Part shown: piece by piece, positions 1-8,322 of the stretch
How the letters are laid out: each line of letters begins with the position of its first letter
Position numbering within the stretch: the stretch's first letter is position 1
DNA from: Brevibacillus daliensis
Lineage (GTDB): Bacteria > Bacillota > Bacilli > Brevibacillales > Brevibacillaceae
Assembly (NCBI RefSeq): GCF_021245735.1
Contig: NZ_JAJISB010000006.1
Coordinates: forward strand, 186,001 to 250,000
Direction: 5' to 3'
DNA length: 64,000 bases
Notes under the pieces: generated by a model
The model's database searches: none
Seen by the model: the letters and a program-made list of their open reading frames with translations, nothing else
Told to the model about the DNA's origin: nothing
Program-made: the position numbers and the translations under genes

Positions 1-497
1 TAATCATCTTAAATAATATTTTGGGTGGAAGCATGAGCTCACGCCTTTTCCAGGAAATTCGTGAAGAACGTGGACTTGCGTATTCTGTTTACTCGTATCA
101 TTCTTCTTATAAGGAAGCGGGTACATTTAATATTTACACAGGTACGGCACCTGAGCATGTAGGTCAAGTGTTTGACATTATAAGCAACGTATTAGACGAT
201 GTCCGTACCAACGGCATTACCGACAAAGAATTGCATAAAGGTAAGGAACAGCTTAAAGGCAGCCTAATGCTTAGTCTTGAAAGTACCAATAGCCGTATGA
301 ATCGTCTAGGTAAGAATGAATTGCTCCTGGAACGTCATTTGACTCTTGACGAAATCATAACAAGAATTGATCAAGTCTCACAAGAGTCTGTGCTGGATGT
401 GGCGAATCAATTATTCCATTCACAGATGGCAATGGCTATGGTAAGTCCATTAGAAGCCTTCCCACAAAACATCAATACAAAAGTACTTGGCAAATAG
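1..497 (+). CDS. ymxG: M16 family zinc peptidase, C-terminal part (YmxG/MlpA-like)
   Basis: The reading frame is open from base 3 to the stop at 497, so the 5' part of the gene lies outside the window. The visible 164 residues include NNILGGSMSSRLFQEIREER followed by GLAYSV, which is the strongly conserved C-domain signature of pitrilysin-type (M16) peptidases; the zinc-binding HxxEH of the N-domain is not in view. The position just before dut, ymxH and dpaAB matches YmxG/MlpA of Bacillus, a processing-protease homologue. Seen: the C-domain motif and gene order. Inferred: the exact orthologue. An internal TTG at 21 is not a real start, because it falls in the middle of the conserved motif. 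Confidence 0.9.
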   Translation, partial: IILNNILGGSMSSRLFQEIREERGLAYSVYSYHSSYKEAGTFNIYTGTAPEHVGQVFDIISNVLDDVRTNGITDKELHKGKEQLKGSLMLSLESTNSRMNRLGKNELLLERHLTLDEIITRIDQVSQESVLDVANQLFHSQMAMAMVSPLEAFPQNINTKVLGK

Positions 498-512
498 ATA
501 GAGGTGGCAGCA

Positions 513-965
513 ATGAATGTAAAAATAAAAAGTGTTTCTCCTATGATCGGAACTGAATTATCTTTTCCTAGCTATGCAACAGCAGGTTCAGCAGGGCTTG
601 ACTTAGCTGCATGCATCGAAGAAACGATAACAGTCGCACCAGGAGAACGTGTTAAAATCCCTACAGGCTTAGCCGTGCAAATGCCTAATGAGCAAATGGT
701 AGGTCTCGTATTCCCAAGAAGCGGTAATGCTTGGAAACATGGAATTTCATTAACGAATGCAGTTGGCGTAATCGACAGTGATTATACCGGAGAAATTCAG
801 GTGATTTTGCAAAACCTGGATGCAGAAAAGCCTTTTGAAATCAACAAAGGTGACCGTATCGCTCAGCTTTTGTTCATGCCTGTCATGCAAGTTAATCTAC
901 AAGTAGTAGAAGAGCTAGGGGATACTGATCGCGGTGCAGGCGGTTTTGGTTCAACAGGAAAATAA
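513..965 (+). CDS. dut: Deoxyuridine 5'-triphosphate nucleotidohydrolase (dUTPase)
   Basis: Hydrolyses dUTP to dUMP and pyrophosphate in the cytoplasm, which keeps uracil out of DNA and supplies dUMP for thymidylate synthesis. All five motifs of the trimeric dUTPase family are present: AGLDL near the N-terminus, PRSG at residues 68-71, the substrate-binding GVIDSDYTGE, GDRIAQL, and the C-terminal glycine-rich RGAGGFGSTG arm. I take ATG at 513 as the start because the Shine-Dalgarno GAGGTGG at 501 would overlap the in-frame GTG at 504. The product is about 150 residues, normal for the family. It lies 15 bp after ymxG. A second copy of its last 33 bp plus its terminator lies at 1527 (see findings). 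Confidence 0.95.
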   Translation: MNVKIKSVSPMIGTELSFPSYATAGSAGLDLAACIEETITVAPGERVKIPTGLAVQMPNEQMVGLVFPRSGNAWKHGISLTNAVGVIDSDYTGEIQVILQNLDAEKPFEINKGDRIAQLLFMPVMQVNLQVVEELGDTDRGAGGFGSTGK

Positions 966-977
966 TAATTGTAAGGT

Positions 978-1012
978 AAGGGACTTCTGATTTAAGGAAG
1001 TCTCTTTTTTCA
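978..1012 (+). terminator. Rho-independent terminator after dut
   Basis: A GGACTTC/GAAGTCT-type hairpin is followed directly by a run of six T. It was copied, with changes, to 1574-1605 by the local duplication. Confidence 0.75.
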
Positions 1013-1116
1013 ATATGGAACACTCCGCTTTTTTTAGAAGATGAGTATATTTTGTCCTGTGGTCTCATAAAGTGCTTGTATACCAGTTCTACATCACTAA
1101 TAAGAGGGGGAGTTCT

Positions 1117-1443
1117 ATGCGATTAAGCGAATTTAGCGGTAAAGAGATTATTGATATCGATTATGGGGAAAAGAGAGGTGTAATCGCACAATCTGATATG
1201 GAAATAAACCCCTTATCAGGTGAGATTACTTCCATATTTATCTCAGGTGGGTCGTTTTTGGGGTTTGGTCGTAAAAAAGAAGATTTGGTAATTCCTTGGA
1301 GCTCAATTATACAAATTGGACCTGATATGATCATTGTTCAATTAAAACCAGACAGTGACTTAGGTCGTGGCTTGCCAGATCCAAATGAGCGAGAAAAGGT
1401 GAATTACTCGATCGGAACGGGAAGCGGATTCACAAAAAACTAG
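1117..1443 (+). CDS. ymxH: YmxH/YlmC-family PRC-barrel sporulation protein
   Basis: A small protein of about 108 residues starting MRLSEFSGKEIIDID, the hallmark of the YlmC/YmxH family (PRC-barrel-like fold) linked to sporulation. ATG at 1117 is chosen because GAGGGGG sits 7 bases upstream; the frame is open further up but has no ribosome site there. In Bacillus the gene lies just ahead of dpaAB, as here, which supports a role in sporulation; the molecular function is unknown. The last residues (after NYSIGTG) look longer than in typical YmxH, which is about 85 residues. A decayed, truncated copy of the 3' half lies at 2965-3131. Confidence 0.85.
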   Translation: MRLSEFSGKEIIDIDYGEKRGVIAQSDMEINPLSGEITSIFISGGSFLGFGRKKEDLVIPWSSIIQIGPDMIIVQLKPDSDLGRGLPDPNEREKVNYSIGTGSGFTKN

Positions 1444-1526
1444 AAATAGCAGGCATGTTTCCCCTTTACCATATGCATATACCTGTAACTGTAACTGAAC
1501 GTGTGACTAGGGAGTAGAATGGGGTA

Positions 1527-1615
1527 CGGTGCAGGTGGTTTTGGTTCAACAGGAAAATAATAATGATAAAATAAGGAACTTCCGATTGAGGGAGTTTCTT
1601 TTTCATAATGGGACT
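1527..1615. repeat. Duplicated dut 3' end and terminator
   Basis: This copies bases 932 to about 1019, with one change in the coding part (GGTGGT for GGCGGT) and more divergence in the terminator. It encodes the last residues of dUTPase without the rest of the gene. The surrounding 1444-1800 interval holds no complete gene; it contains the post-ymxH sequence, this copy, and an AT-rich lead-in to the SEDS gene. Confidence 0.85.
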
Positions 1616-1800
1616 ACCAATCCGTATCATTACGGACAATTTATGATTTAATATTATTCATTTTTACAAAAAACAAGAAATAATGTTAATTAATTTAACC
1701 TGAAACTGTTTCCTCATGTCCACATCATTGGTATTATAAAATGAGCCTATGCAATAGATTATCCAAAGGCTTATACTTCTTTGAAATAGAGGACAATATT

Positions 1801-2958
1801 ATGAACATGATCATCAAACATCTAAAAAAATTAGACTGGATCATAATGCTAATTCTAGCTGTTTTTTTCACAACTAGCCTCATATTTATTTATAGTAGTC
1901 AACAAACAGGCCAATACGGGCTAACAAACTTTGTAGGAAAACAAACCGTTTACTATGTTATCGGTTTTGTTCTCATGTTCTACATGTCTGTTTTAGACAT
2001 CGAACAAATTAAGAAATTTTCTTGGGTTTTTTATGTTTTTTGCCTTCTTAGTATTATCGCTCTTAAATTTGCTCCCGATAATATTGCTCCGATTATTAAT
2101 GGGGCCAAGCGTTGGTTTACAATACCAGGGATAGGTTCCATTCAACCATCAGAATTTTTAAGGGTTGCTATTATTCTTTTAGCTAGTTATCTAGTACTGG
2201 AACACCAAAATAAGCACACCTTTAATACCATCAGAAGCGATCTTTTATTAGTCGGAAAATTATTAGGAATAACTCTTGTCCCTTCTTTTTTGGTATACAC
2301 CCAGCCGGATACCGGAATGGTTATTTTATATTTCATTTCTATAGTAGCAATTATTTTTCTAGCTAATTTACAAACAAAATTGATTTTATATCTTTCTTTG
2401 ATTCCTGCTGTCTTTGTATCCTTTTTGTTGTATCTATACTTCCAGCTCCCTGATGTTTTCAAAAATTATGTGCTTTCATTTTTAAGTGGTCATAGGCAAC
2501 AAAGAATCTTGGGCTGGCTTGACCCTAGCACATTTAAAGATGAAGGCTATCAATCCATGCAGAGTCTTTTAGCTATTGGTTCTGGAGGATTGAAAGGAAA
2601 AGGAATTGGACAAGGAAAGGTTTATATACCTGAAAAGCATTCGGATTTTATTTTTGCTACCATTGGTGAAGAAGGGGGATATGTAATAGCGGTATTGATT
2701 GTTTTCCTCTTCTTTATTCTGATGTATCGAGTGATTAAAATTGGAAATGAATCAAACGATCCTTTTTGTGCTTGCGTCTGCTCAGGAATTGTAGCTGTTC
2801 TCACCTTTCAAACCTTTCAAAACATCGGGATGACTATTGGATTAATGCCAGTAAAAGGAATCGCCTTGCCATTTCTATCTTATGGAGGTAGTACTTTGCT
2901 TTCTAATATGATACTGATTGGTATTGTTTTAAGTATACGTAAAAAGTATAGGAGATAG
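1801..2958 (+). CDS. SEDS-family peptidoglycan polymerase (RodA/FtsW/SpoVE type)
   Basis: A multi-pass membrane protein of 385 residues. SEDS proteins polymerise lipid II into glycan strands together with a class B penicillin-binding protein. Conserved stretches are visible: IQPSEFLRVA, QPDTGMV, the catalytic EKHSDFIFATIGEEGGY loop (Asp near residue 282) and the C-terminal LPFLSYGGSTLLSNM. ATG at 1801 follows GAGGA by 7 bases; an earlier in-frame ATG at 1741 has no ribosome site. The gene sits inside a duplicated dut-ymxH segment, which suggests recent arrival. No partner PBP is adjacent, so whether it serves elongation, division or the spore cortex cannot be told from the sequence. Confidence 0.88.
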   Translation: MNMIIKHLKKLDWIIMLILAVFFTTSLIFIYSSQQTGQYGLTNFVGKQTVYYVIGFVLMFYMSVLDIEQIKKFSWVFYVFCLLSIIALKFAPDNIAPIINGAKRWFTIPGIGSIQPSEFLRVAIILLASYLVLEHQNKHTFNTIRSDLLLVGKLLGITLVPSFLVYTQPDTGMVILYFISIVAIIFLANLQTKLILYLSLIPAVFVSFLLYLYFQLPDVFKNYVLSFLSGHRQQRILGWLDPSTFKDEGYQSMQSLLAIGSGGLKGKGIGQGKVYIPEKHSDFIFATIGEEGGYVIAVLIVFLFFILMYRVIKIGNESNDPFCACVCSGIVAVLTFQTFQNIGMTIGLMPVKGIALPFLSYGGSTLLSNMILIGIVLSIRKKYRR

Positions 2959-2964
2959 CTGGAT

Positions 2965-3204
2965 CATAATTTATCTCAGGTAGGTCGTTTTTGGAATTTG
3001 GTCGTAAAAAAGAAGATTTGGTAATTCCTTGGAGTTCTATTATGCCAGGGCGTGGTTTGCAAATCCAAATGAGCGAGAAAAGGTGAATTACTCGATCGGA
3101 ACGGGAATTGAAATCTCAAGAAACCAGAAATAGCAGGCATGTTTCCTCTTTACCATATGCATATACCTGTAACCGAACGTGTGACTAGGGAATAGGATGG
3201 GGTA
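2965..3204 (+). pseudogene. Truncated, decayed copy of the ymxH 3' half
   Basis: This matches 1234-1526: the segment starting TTTATCTCAGGT, the GTCGTAAAAAAGAAGATTTGG stretch, the CCAAATGAGCGAGAAAAGG stretch and the downstream GGCATGTTTCC block ending in GGGGTA. About 60 bases in the middle are deleted and the 5' half of the gene is missing, so it cannot encode YmxH. It directly precedes the dpaA leader and may supply sequences that originally lay ahead of dpaA. Confidence 0.85.
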
Positions 3205-3342
3205 GATTACGAATGCCCTATAACGGATGTCACCTTATAGGAAAAATTCTAAGGCTGGATTGTATATTTGCAGCAGCTCAGGAAAAATTCTTTGCGTTTG
3301 CAGGTTTTAATGCAGTAAAATGTTTGGAAAGGGGAACACAGC

Positions 3343-4242
3343 ATGCTAACGGGAAAACATGTTGCCTTTGTTGGTGGCGATGCTCGTCAATTGGAAGTGA
3401 TCAAGAAATGCATCCAGCTGGACGCCACGGTTACTCTTGTTGGTTTTGATAATCTGGAGAGTAATTTTACCGGAGCAACGAAGAAGCCTTTTACATGTGA
3501 TGTGCTGAAAGATGCAGATGCCCTAATTCTCCCCATTGTCGGAACAGATGACAAAGGTTTTATTGAGAGTATTTTCTCAACGAAAACGATGCAAGTAACG
3601 AAGGAACATGCTCAAGCTCTCAGAAAAGATTGCGTTGTCTACACGGGAATGGCAAAACCTTATTTAAAACAACTGCTTAGAGAACATGATGTCTCGCTTG
3701 TCGAGCTGTTGAATCGGGACGACGTGGCTATTTATAACTCTATTCCTACTGTTGAAGGAGCATTAATGGTCACGATTCAAAATACCGATGTTACTATTCA
3801 TGGATCTGAAGTAATTGTTCTTGGATTGGGTCGGGTTGGCATGTCCCTCGCCAGAGTCCTGCATGCACTAGGTGCCAGGGTTAAAGTTGGGGTAAAACGT
3901 CCGGAACACATTGCAAGAAGTAATGAAATGGGCATTCAGGCATTTGATCTGGATGACTTTAAATCGCAAGTTACTAATGTAAATATGATTTTTAACACAA
4001 TCCCTGCACTGGTGATCACAGCTGAGATCATTGCTCAGATGCCGCAAAGCGCTTTTATTCTAGATATTGCTTCCCGACCTGGCGGAACTGATTTCCGCTA
4101 TGCTGAACGCAGAGGAATTAAGGCAGTACTGGCACCTAGCCTTCCTGGTATTGTTGCTCCCAAGACAGCCGGACAAATTATCGCACGAACATTGTCGCGA
4201 CTTTTGGCGGAACAAGGCAAAAACCAGGAGGGATCAGCATGA
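3343..4242 (+). CDS. dpaA: Dipicolinate synthase subunit A (NAD(P)-binding)
   Basis: With DpaB this oxidises dihydrodipicolinate-pathway intermediate to dipicolinic acid, the calcium chelator of the spore core, in the mother cell. At 299 residues it has the family's length. A Rossmann motif VLGLGRVGMSLARVLHALGA is visible in the middle. GGGG lies 8 bases before ATG. The gene ends by overlapping dpaB by 4 bp, and asd, dapG and dapA follow, so the precursor pathway and the spore-specific branch are physically linked. Expression late in sporulation is known for Bacillus; no clear sigma-K promoter could be assigned here. Confidence 0.95.
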   Translation: MLTGKHVAFVGGDARQLEVIKKCIQLDATVTLVGFDNLESNFTGATKKPFTCDVLKDADALILPIVGTDDKGFIESIFSTKTMQVTKEHAQALRKDCVVYTGMAKPYLKQLLREHDVSLVELLNRDDVAIYNSIPTVEGALMVTIQNTDVTIHGSEVIVLGLGRVGMSLARVLHALGARVKVGVKRPEHIARSNEMGIQAFDLDDFKSQVTNVNMIFNTIPALVITAEIIAQMPQSAFILDIASRPGGTDFRYAERRGIKAVLAPSLPGIVAPKTAGQIIARTLSRLLAEQGKNQEGSA

Positions 4243-4832
4243 GCAGTTTACAGGGGAGAACGATCGGTTTTGGATTGACTGGGTCCCATTGTACATTAGA
4301 AGAGACCATGCCACAGATAAAGAGATTGGTAGATGCAGGTGCTCGGGTCATTCCAGTAGCTAGCCACACTGTTATGACAACAGATACCCGGTTTGGTACA
4401 TCTAACGACTGGCAAAAACAGTTGTTTGATATAACTGGGGAAAAAATTATTAGTACGATACCTGATGCTGAACCGCTTGGACCTTCCAAGCTGTTTGACG
4501 TTATGGTCATTGCTCCATGCACAGGAAACACCACGAGCCGACTGGCAAATGCCCTTACAGACAGCCCTGTGTTAATGGCAGCAAAAGCAACGTTACGCAA
4601 TCAACATCCCGTCGTATTGGCTATTTCAACGAACGACGGGCTAGGTTTGAATGCAGGAAATATCGCGAAGTTGCTATCAACCAAGAACATCTTTTTTGTA
4701 CCGTTTGGGCAGGATGCACCTGATAAAAAACCTAATTCATTGGTTGCAAGTATGGATTTAATAAAAGAGACCGTGGAGCAAGCATTGAATTATCGTCAGT
4801 TGCAGCCTTTGCTAATACAAAAATTCCATTAA
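4239..4832 (+). CDS. dpaB: Dipicolinate synthase subunit B (flavoprotein)
   Basis: A flavoprotein-family partner of DpaA, 197 residues. It shows the N-terminal GFGLTGSHCTLEE and the IAPCTGNTTSRLANA stretch typical of phosphopantothenoylcysteine-decarboxylase-like flavin folds. ATG overlaps the dpaA stop and is preceded by AGGAGGG at 4227, pointing to translational coupling and equal subunit supply. Confidence 0.95.
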   Translation: MSSLQGRTIGFGLTGSHCTLEETMPQIKRLVDAGARVIPVASHTVMTTDTRFGTSNDWQKQLFDITGEKIISTIPDAEPLGPSKLFDVMVIAPCTGNTTSRLANALTDSPVLMAAKATLRNQHPVVLAISTNDGLGLNAGNIAKLLSTKNIFFVPFGQDAPDKKPNSLVASMDLIKETVEQALNYRQLQPLLIQKFH

Positions 4833-4868
4833 AAGATGAAGCTTACATGCAAATAGGAGGAGAAAGAT

Positions 4869-5909
4869 ATGGGGAACCAACTGAAGGTAAATGTCGCTGT
4901 CGTGGGAGCGACAGGAGCAGTAGGGCAGGAAATAATTTCACTTTTGGAGAAGCGTGACTTCCCAATCAATCAATTGAAGTTGTTAGCTTCCAAGAGATCA
5001 GCAGGAAAGACTGTTATGTTTAAGGGAGAGCCTGTAACGATTGAAGAGGCGACTCCAGAAAGCTTTGCAGGCGTTGAGTACGCTTTATTTAGCGCAGGTG
5101 GAACGATTAGTAAGGAGCTTGCTCCTCATGCCGTACGTCATGGAGCTGTCGTTATTGACAACACCAGCGCATACCGCATGGACACGGATGTACCACTTGT
5201 CGTTCCAGAAGTAAATATGGATGCAGCTCTTAAACATAATGGAATTATTGCTAACCCTAATTGCTCCACCATTCAGATGGTTGCAGCATTAAAACCACTT
5301 TACGATCGCTATGGCATTGAGCGGATCATCGTTTCGACATATCAGGCAGTATCAGGTGCTGGTGCTTCTGCTATTGAAGAATTGCTTACACAGACAAAAG
5401 ATATCCTGGATGGCAAGGAACCACAAGCAAATATATTACCAGTATCTAAATTACCGGTTCATCATCAAATCGCATTTAACGCCATTCCGCAGATTGACTT
5501 GTTTACCGATAACGGATTTACCTATGAAGAGATGAAGATGGTAAACGAGACAAAGAAAATTTTTGGCGATGAGCAGGTGCAGGTGGCTGCTACATGCGTT
5601 CGCATTCCGGTTGTGAAAGGACACAGCGAGTCGGTATATGTGGAACTAAAAAATGACTATGAGCTAGAAGAAGTGAAACAAATTCTGGCTAACGCTCCGG
5701 GAGTAGAGCTTGTCGATTCACCGGAAGAACAAAAATATCCTTTGGCTACCGATTCTGCGGATAAGCTTGAAGTTTTTGTCGGTCGTGTTCGTAAAGATTT
5801 GACGCATCCGCGTGGTCTTCATATGTGGATTGTTTCTGACAACCTACTAAAAGGCGCAGCATGGAACACCGTACAAATTGCCGAGGAGCTTATAAAGGCC
5901 AACAACTAG
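4869..5909 (+). CDS. asd: Aspartate-semialdehyde dehydrogenase
   Basis: Reduces aspartyl phosphate to aspartate semialdehyde with NADPH, the branch point to lysine/diaminopimelate and to threonine/methionine. The N-terminal nucleotide-binding GATGAVGQE, the catalytic cysteine in NPNCSTIQM and the RIPVVKGHSES substrate/histidine region are all visible. The protein is 346 residues. TAGGAGGAG precedes ATG by 7 bases. It lies between dpaB and dapG in one operon, the same order as in Bacillus. Confidence 0.96.
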   Translation: MGNQLKVNVAVVGATGAVGQEIISLLEKRDFPINQLKLLASKRSAGKTVMFKGEPVTIEEATPESFAGVEYALFSAGGTISKELAPHAVRHGAVVIDNTSAYRMDTDVPLVVPEVNMDAALKHNGIIANPNCSTIQMVAALKPLYDRYGIERIIVSTYQAVSGAGASAIEELLTQTKDILDGKEPQANILPVSKLPVHHQIAFNAIPQIDLFTDNGFTYEEMKMVNETKKIFGDEQVQVAATCVRIPVVKGHSESVYVELKNDYELEEVKQILANAPGVELVDSPEEQKYPLATDSADKLEVFVGRVRKDLTHPRGLHMWIVSDNLLKGAAWNTVQIAEELIKANN

Positions 5910-5920
5910 GAGAGAGGTTC

Positions 5921-7147
5921 ATGAAAATACTTGTCCAGAAATTCGGCGGTTCTTCCCTAACAACGGAGGATCATCGCAATCGGGCAATTGGCCATATGGA
6001 AAAAGCCCTGGCGGAAGGCTATTCACTCGTAGTAGTTGTATCAGCGATGGGGCGTAAGGGAGATCCTTACGCCACTGATACGCTACTACAATTAATCCGT
6101 CAAAATGGAGACAGTTTACAAACGCGTGAACACGATTTGCTCCTGCATACGGGGGAAATCATTTCAGCATGTGTTGTTTCCAGCATGTTAAATAAACGAG
6201 GAATTACCTCTACGATTTTAACAGGTGGCCAGGCAAATATTATCACAACTGATGATTATAATAATGCTCAGATATTACGAATAGAACCTGACCGGATTTT
6301 TTCTGAGTTGGAAAAGGAACGAGTTGTTATCGTCCCGGGTTTCCAAGGACGGACTGAAGATTGGCAGATCACGACACTGGGTCGTGGAGGTAGTGATACC
6401 ACCGCTACTGCTCTTGGAGTTGCTTTGGAAGCTGAGATGGTAGATATTTTTACAGATGTAAATGGGATCATGACAGCGGACCCTCGGATTGTGGATGAGG
6501 CTAAACCACTTCATACCATGACATATACAGAGATTTGCAACATGGCTCATTTAGGTGCCAAGGTGATTCATCCTCGTGCAGTAGAAATTGCAATGCAGAC
6601 GAATCTTCCCATTCGGGTGCGTTCAACTTTTTCAGAGGATACAGGTACGCTTGTGACCAGTTTGCATGAGGTTGGACGTTTCAATGAATCATTTAGTGAT
6701 CGTCTTGTAGTGGGAATTGCTCATGTGCCTAATATTACGCAAATTAAGGTTTTCGCTAAAGAGGGTCAGTACGATACGCAATTACAGGTTTTTAAAGCGA
6801 TGGCGAAGCATGAGATAAGTGTAGACTTTATCAATGTGAATCCGTTAGGGGTTGCCTATACCGTTCACGATCATATGGCAGACAAGGCTGCGAGCATCTT
6901 GTATGATATGGGATATGAGCCGCAGCTGATGGCACACTGTGCTAAGGTCTCTGTCATAGGAGCGGGCATTGCAGGTGTACCTGGTGTAATGGCTCAAATT
7001 GTCGAGGCACTTACTAGAGAAGAAGTACAAATCATGCAATCTGCAGACTCCCATACGACAATTTGGTTATTGGTTCAAGATGAGGATATGGTACGGGCAG
7101 TACGTGCTCTTCATCAACAATTTGACCTGTCTAACGCACGCTTGTAA
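5921..7147 (+). CDS. dapG: Aspartate kinase I (diaminopimelate-sensitive type)
   Basis: Phosphorylates aspartate, the first step of the aspartate family. The N-terminal KFGGSSL motif begins about residue 7, the kinase core includes GRGGSDTTA, and two ACT regions follow in the last third (SVIGAGIAGVPGVMAQ is the second). The protein is 408 residues; the operon position suggests the DapG isozyme, regulated by diaminopimelate in Bacillus. ATG at 5921 is chosen because AGGAGAGAGG lies just upstream; an earlier in-frame start would overlap asd. A gap of 11 bases separates it from asd. Confidence 0.94.
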   Translation: MKILVQKFGGSSLTTEDHRNRAIGHMEKALAEGYSLVVVVSAMGRKGDPYATDTLLQLIRQNGDSLQTREHDLLLHTGEIISACVVSSMLNKRGITSTILTGGQANIITTDDYNNAQILRIEPDRIFSELEKERVVIVPGFQGRTEDWQITTLGRGGSDTTATALGVALEAEMVDIFTDVNGIMTADPRIVDEAKPLHTMTYTEICNMAHLGAKVIHPRAVEIAMQTNLPIRVRSTFSEDTGTLVTSLHEVGRFNESFSDRLVVGIAHVPNITQIKVFAKEGQYDTQLQVFKAMAKHEISVDFINVNPLGVAYTVHDHMADKAASILYDMGYEPQLMAHCAKVSVIGAGIAGVPGVMAQIVEALTREEVQIMQSADSHTTIWLLVQDEDMVRAVRALHQQFDLSNARL

Positions 7148-7198
7148 ACCTGAGACCTACATCAATGCGTCAAATTGATTTATGAGGAGGGATGTTAC

Positions 7199-8068
7199 GT
7201 GGCCTTATTTGGTCGAATATCTACAGCAATGGTAACTCCATTTGATCAAGCGGGACAAATAGATTGGAACAAGACAGAGCGAGTAATCGAGCATTTGCTT
7301 GCCACAGGAACAAAAACGCTGGTAGTAAGTGGTACAACTGGAGAATCCCCAACCTTGTCAAACGAAGAGAAGCTGGAGCTCTTTCGTTTTGCAGTCAAAC
7401 AAGTTAGGGGTCGTGCTAAAGTGATTGCAGGAGCAGGTAGCAATAATACTATCTCAAGTATCGCTTTTGCCAAACAGGCTGAAGAGACAGGTGTAGACGG
7501 AATTATGCTTGTTACTCCTTACTATAGTCGTCCTTCACAGGAGGGCATTTACCAGCATTTTAAGGCGATTGCTGAAGCGGTACAAGCGCCTGTGATGCTA
7601 TATAATGTTCCGGGTAGAACTGGAGTAAATATGACGGCAGAAACAACGCTACGCTTGGCAGAGATTCCAAATATCGTTTGTGTGAAAGAGGCATCTGGTA
7701 ACTTGGCACAAATGGCAGCGATCATTGAGAATGCTCCTGAAGGCTTTGAGCTGTATTCTGGAGATGACAGCTTGACGTTACCTGTATTAGCTATTGGTGG
7801 GGTTGGAGTGGTCAGTGTAGCCAGCCATGTAGTTGGACTGGAAATGAAGGAAATGGTAGACGCCTTCCTCCAAGGGGAACAAAAGAAAGCAGCATCGCTT
7901 CATAGAAAGCTAATGCCTGTATTTGAAGGTGTTTTTGCTTATCCAAGTCCTACTCCTGTTAAGGCTGCGCTACGAAAGCTGGGAGTAGACGCAGGGGTAG
8001 TTCGACTACCGCTTGTTGACCTCACAGACGAACAAGCAAAGTACCTGGATGAATTATTAGACGTATAA
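7199..8068 (+). CDS. dapA: 4-hydroxy-tetrahydrodipicolinate synthase
   Basis: Condenses pyruvate with aspartate semialdehyde, the committed step to diaminopimelate and, in sporulating cells, to dipicolinate. A TIM-barrel of 289 residues. It shows the substrate-binding SGTTGESPTL, the active-site tyrosine in YNVPGRTGVN and the Schiff-base lysine in CVKEASGN. GTG at 7199 follows GAGGAGG with 8 bases spacing and gives the usual ALFGRISTAMVTPF N-terminus. Last gene of the dpaA-dapA operon, followed by a strong terminator. Confidence 0.95.
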   Translation: MALFGRISTAMVTPFDQAGQIDWNKTERVIEHLLATGTKTLVVSGTTGESPTLSNEEKLELFRFAVKQVRGRAKVIAGAGSNNTISSIAFAKQAEETGVDGIMLVTPYYSRPSQEGIYQHFKAIAEAVQAPVMLYNVPGRTGVNMTAETTLRLAEIPNIVCVKEASGNLAQMAAIIENAPEGFELYSGDDSLTLPVLAIGGVGVVSVASHVVGLEMKEMVDAFLQGEQKKAASLHRKLMPVFEGVFAYPSPTPVKAALRKLGVDAGVVRLPLVDLTDEQAKYLDELLDV

Positions 8069-8081
8069 ATAAAATCTTTAC

Positions 8082-8126
8082 AAGAACAACCACTAGGTCG
8101 AAACACCTAGTGGTTGTTCTTCTTTA
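8082..8126 (+). terminator. Strong terminator of the dpaA-dapA operon
   Basis: A perfect 17-bp stem beginning AAGAACAACCACTAGG encloses a 6-base loop and is followed by a T-rich run. Confidence 0.9.
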
Positions 8127-8225
8127 TCCAATACGAATGAATCCTAAGTCCTTGTTGTAAATCATGGAAATATATGCTTCGAAAAATATTATACATAAAC
8201 GAATTTACTAATATGCGTTTCTCAC

Positions 8226-8255
8226 TTGTATTCCTATTTTTAATTCGGATATAAT
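8226..8255 (+). promoter_or_regulatory. Candidate sigma-A promoter of the RNase J gene
   Basis: TTGTAT at 8226 and a perfect TATAAT at 8250 are spaced by 18 bases, about 65 bases upstream of the start codon. Confidence 0.55.
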
Positions 8256-8322
8256 GAAAGTAGCGATTTGGGGGCGGTTTTGTTTGAGGAGTAATGGCAA
8301 CTAATTTTAGGAGGTACACTCA

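Larger units (their letters stand above)
932..1526. repeat. Left unit of a local tandem duplication (dut 3' end to downstream of ymxH)
   Basis: The segment from CGGTGCAGGCGG in the end of dut to GGGGTA after ymxH is represented a second time in 1527-3204. There the middle is replaced by a SEDS gene. The junction reads GGGGTA followed by CGGTGCAGG at 1526/1527, and GGGGTA ends the second unit at 3204. Confidence 0.8.

Noticed and set aside
3213-3449. A 78-codon plus-strand reading frame overlapping the dpaA start
   Set aside because: It overlaps dpaA in another frame and has no ribosome site; dpaA is clearly coding.
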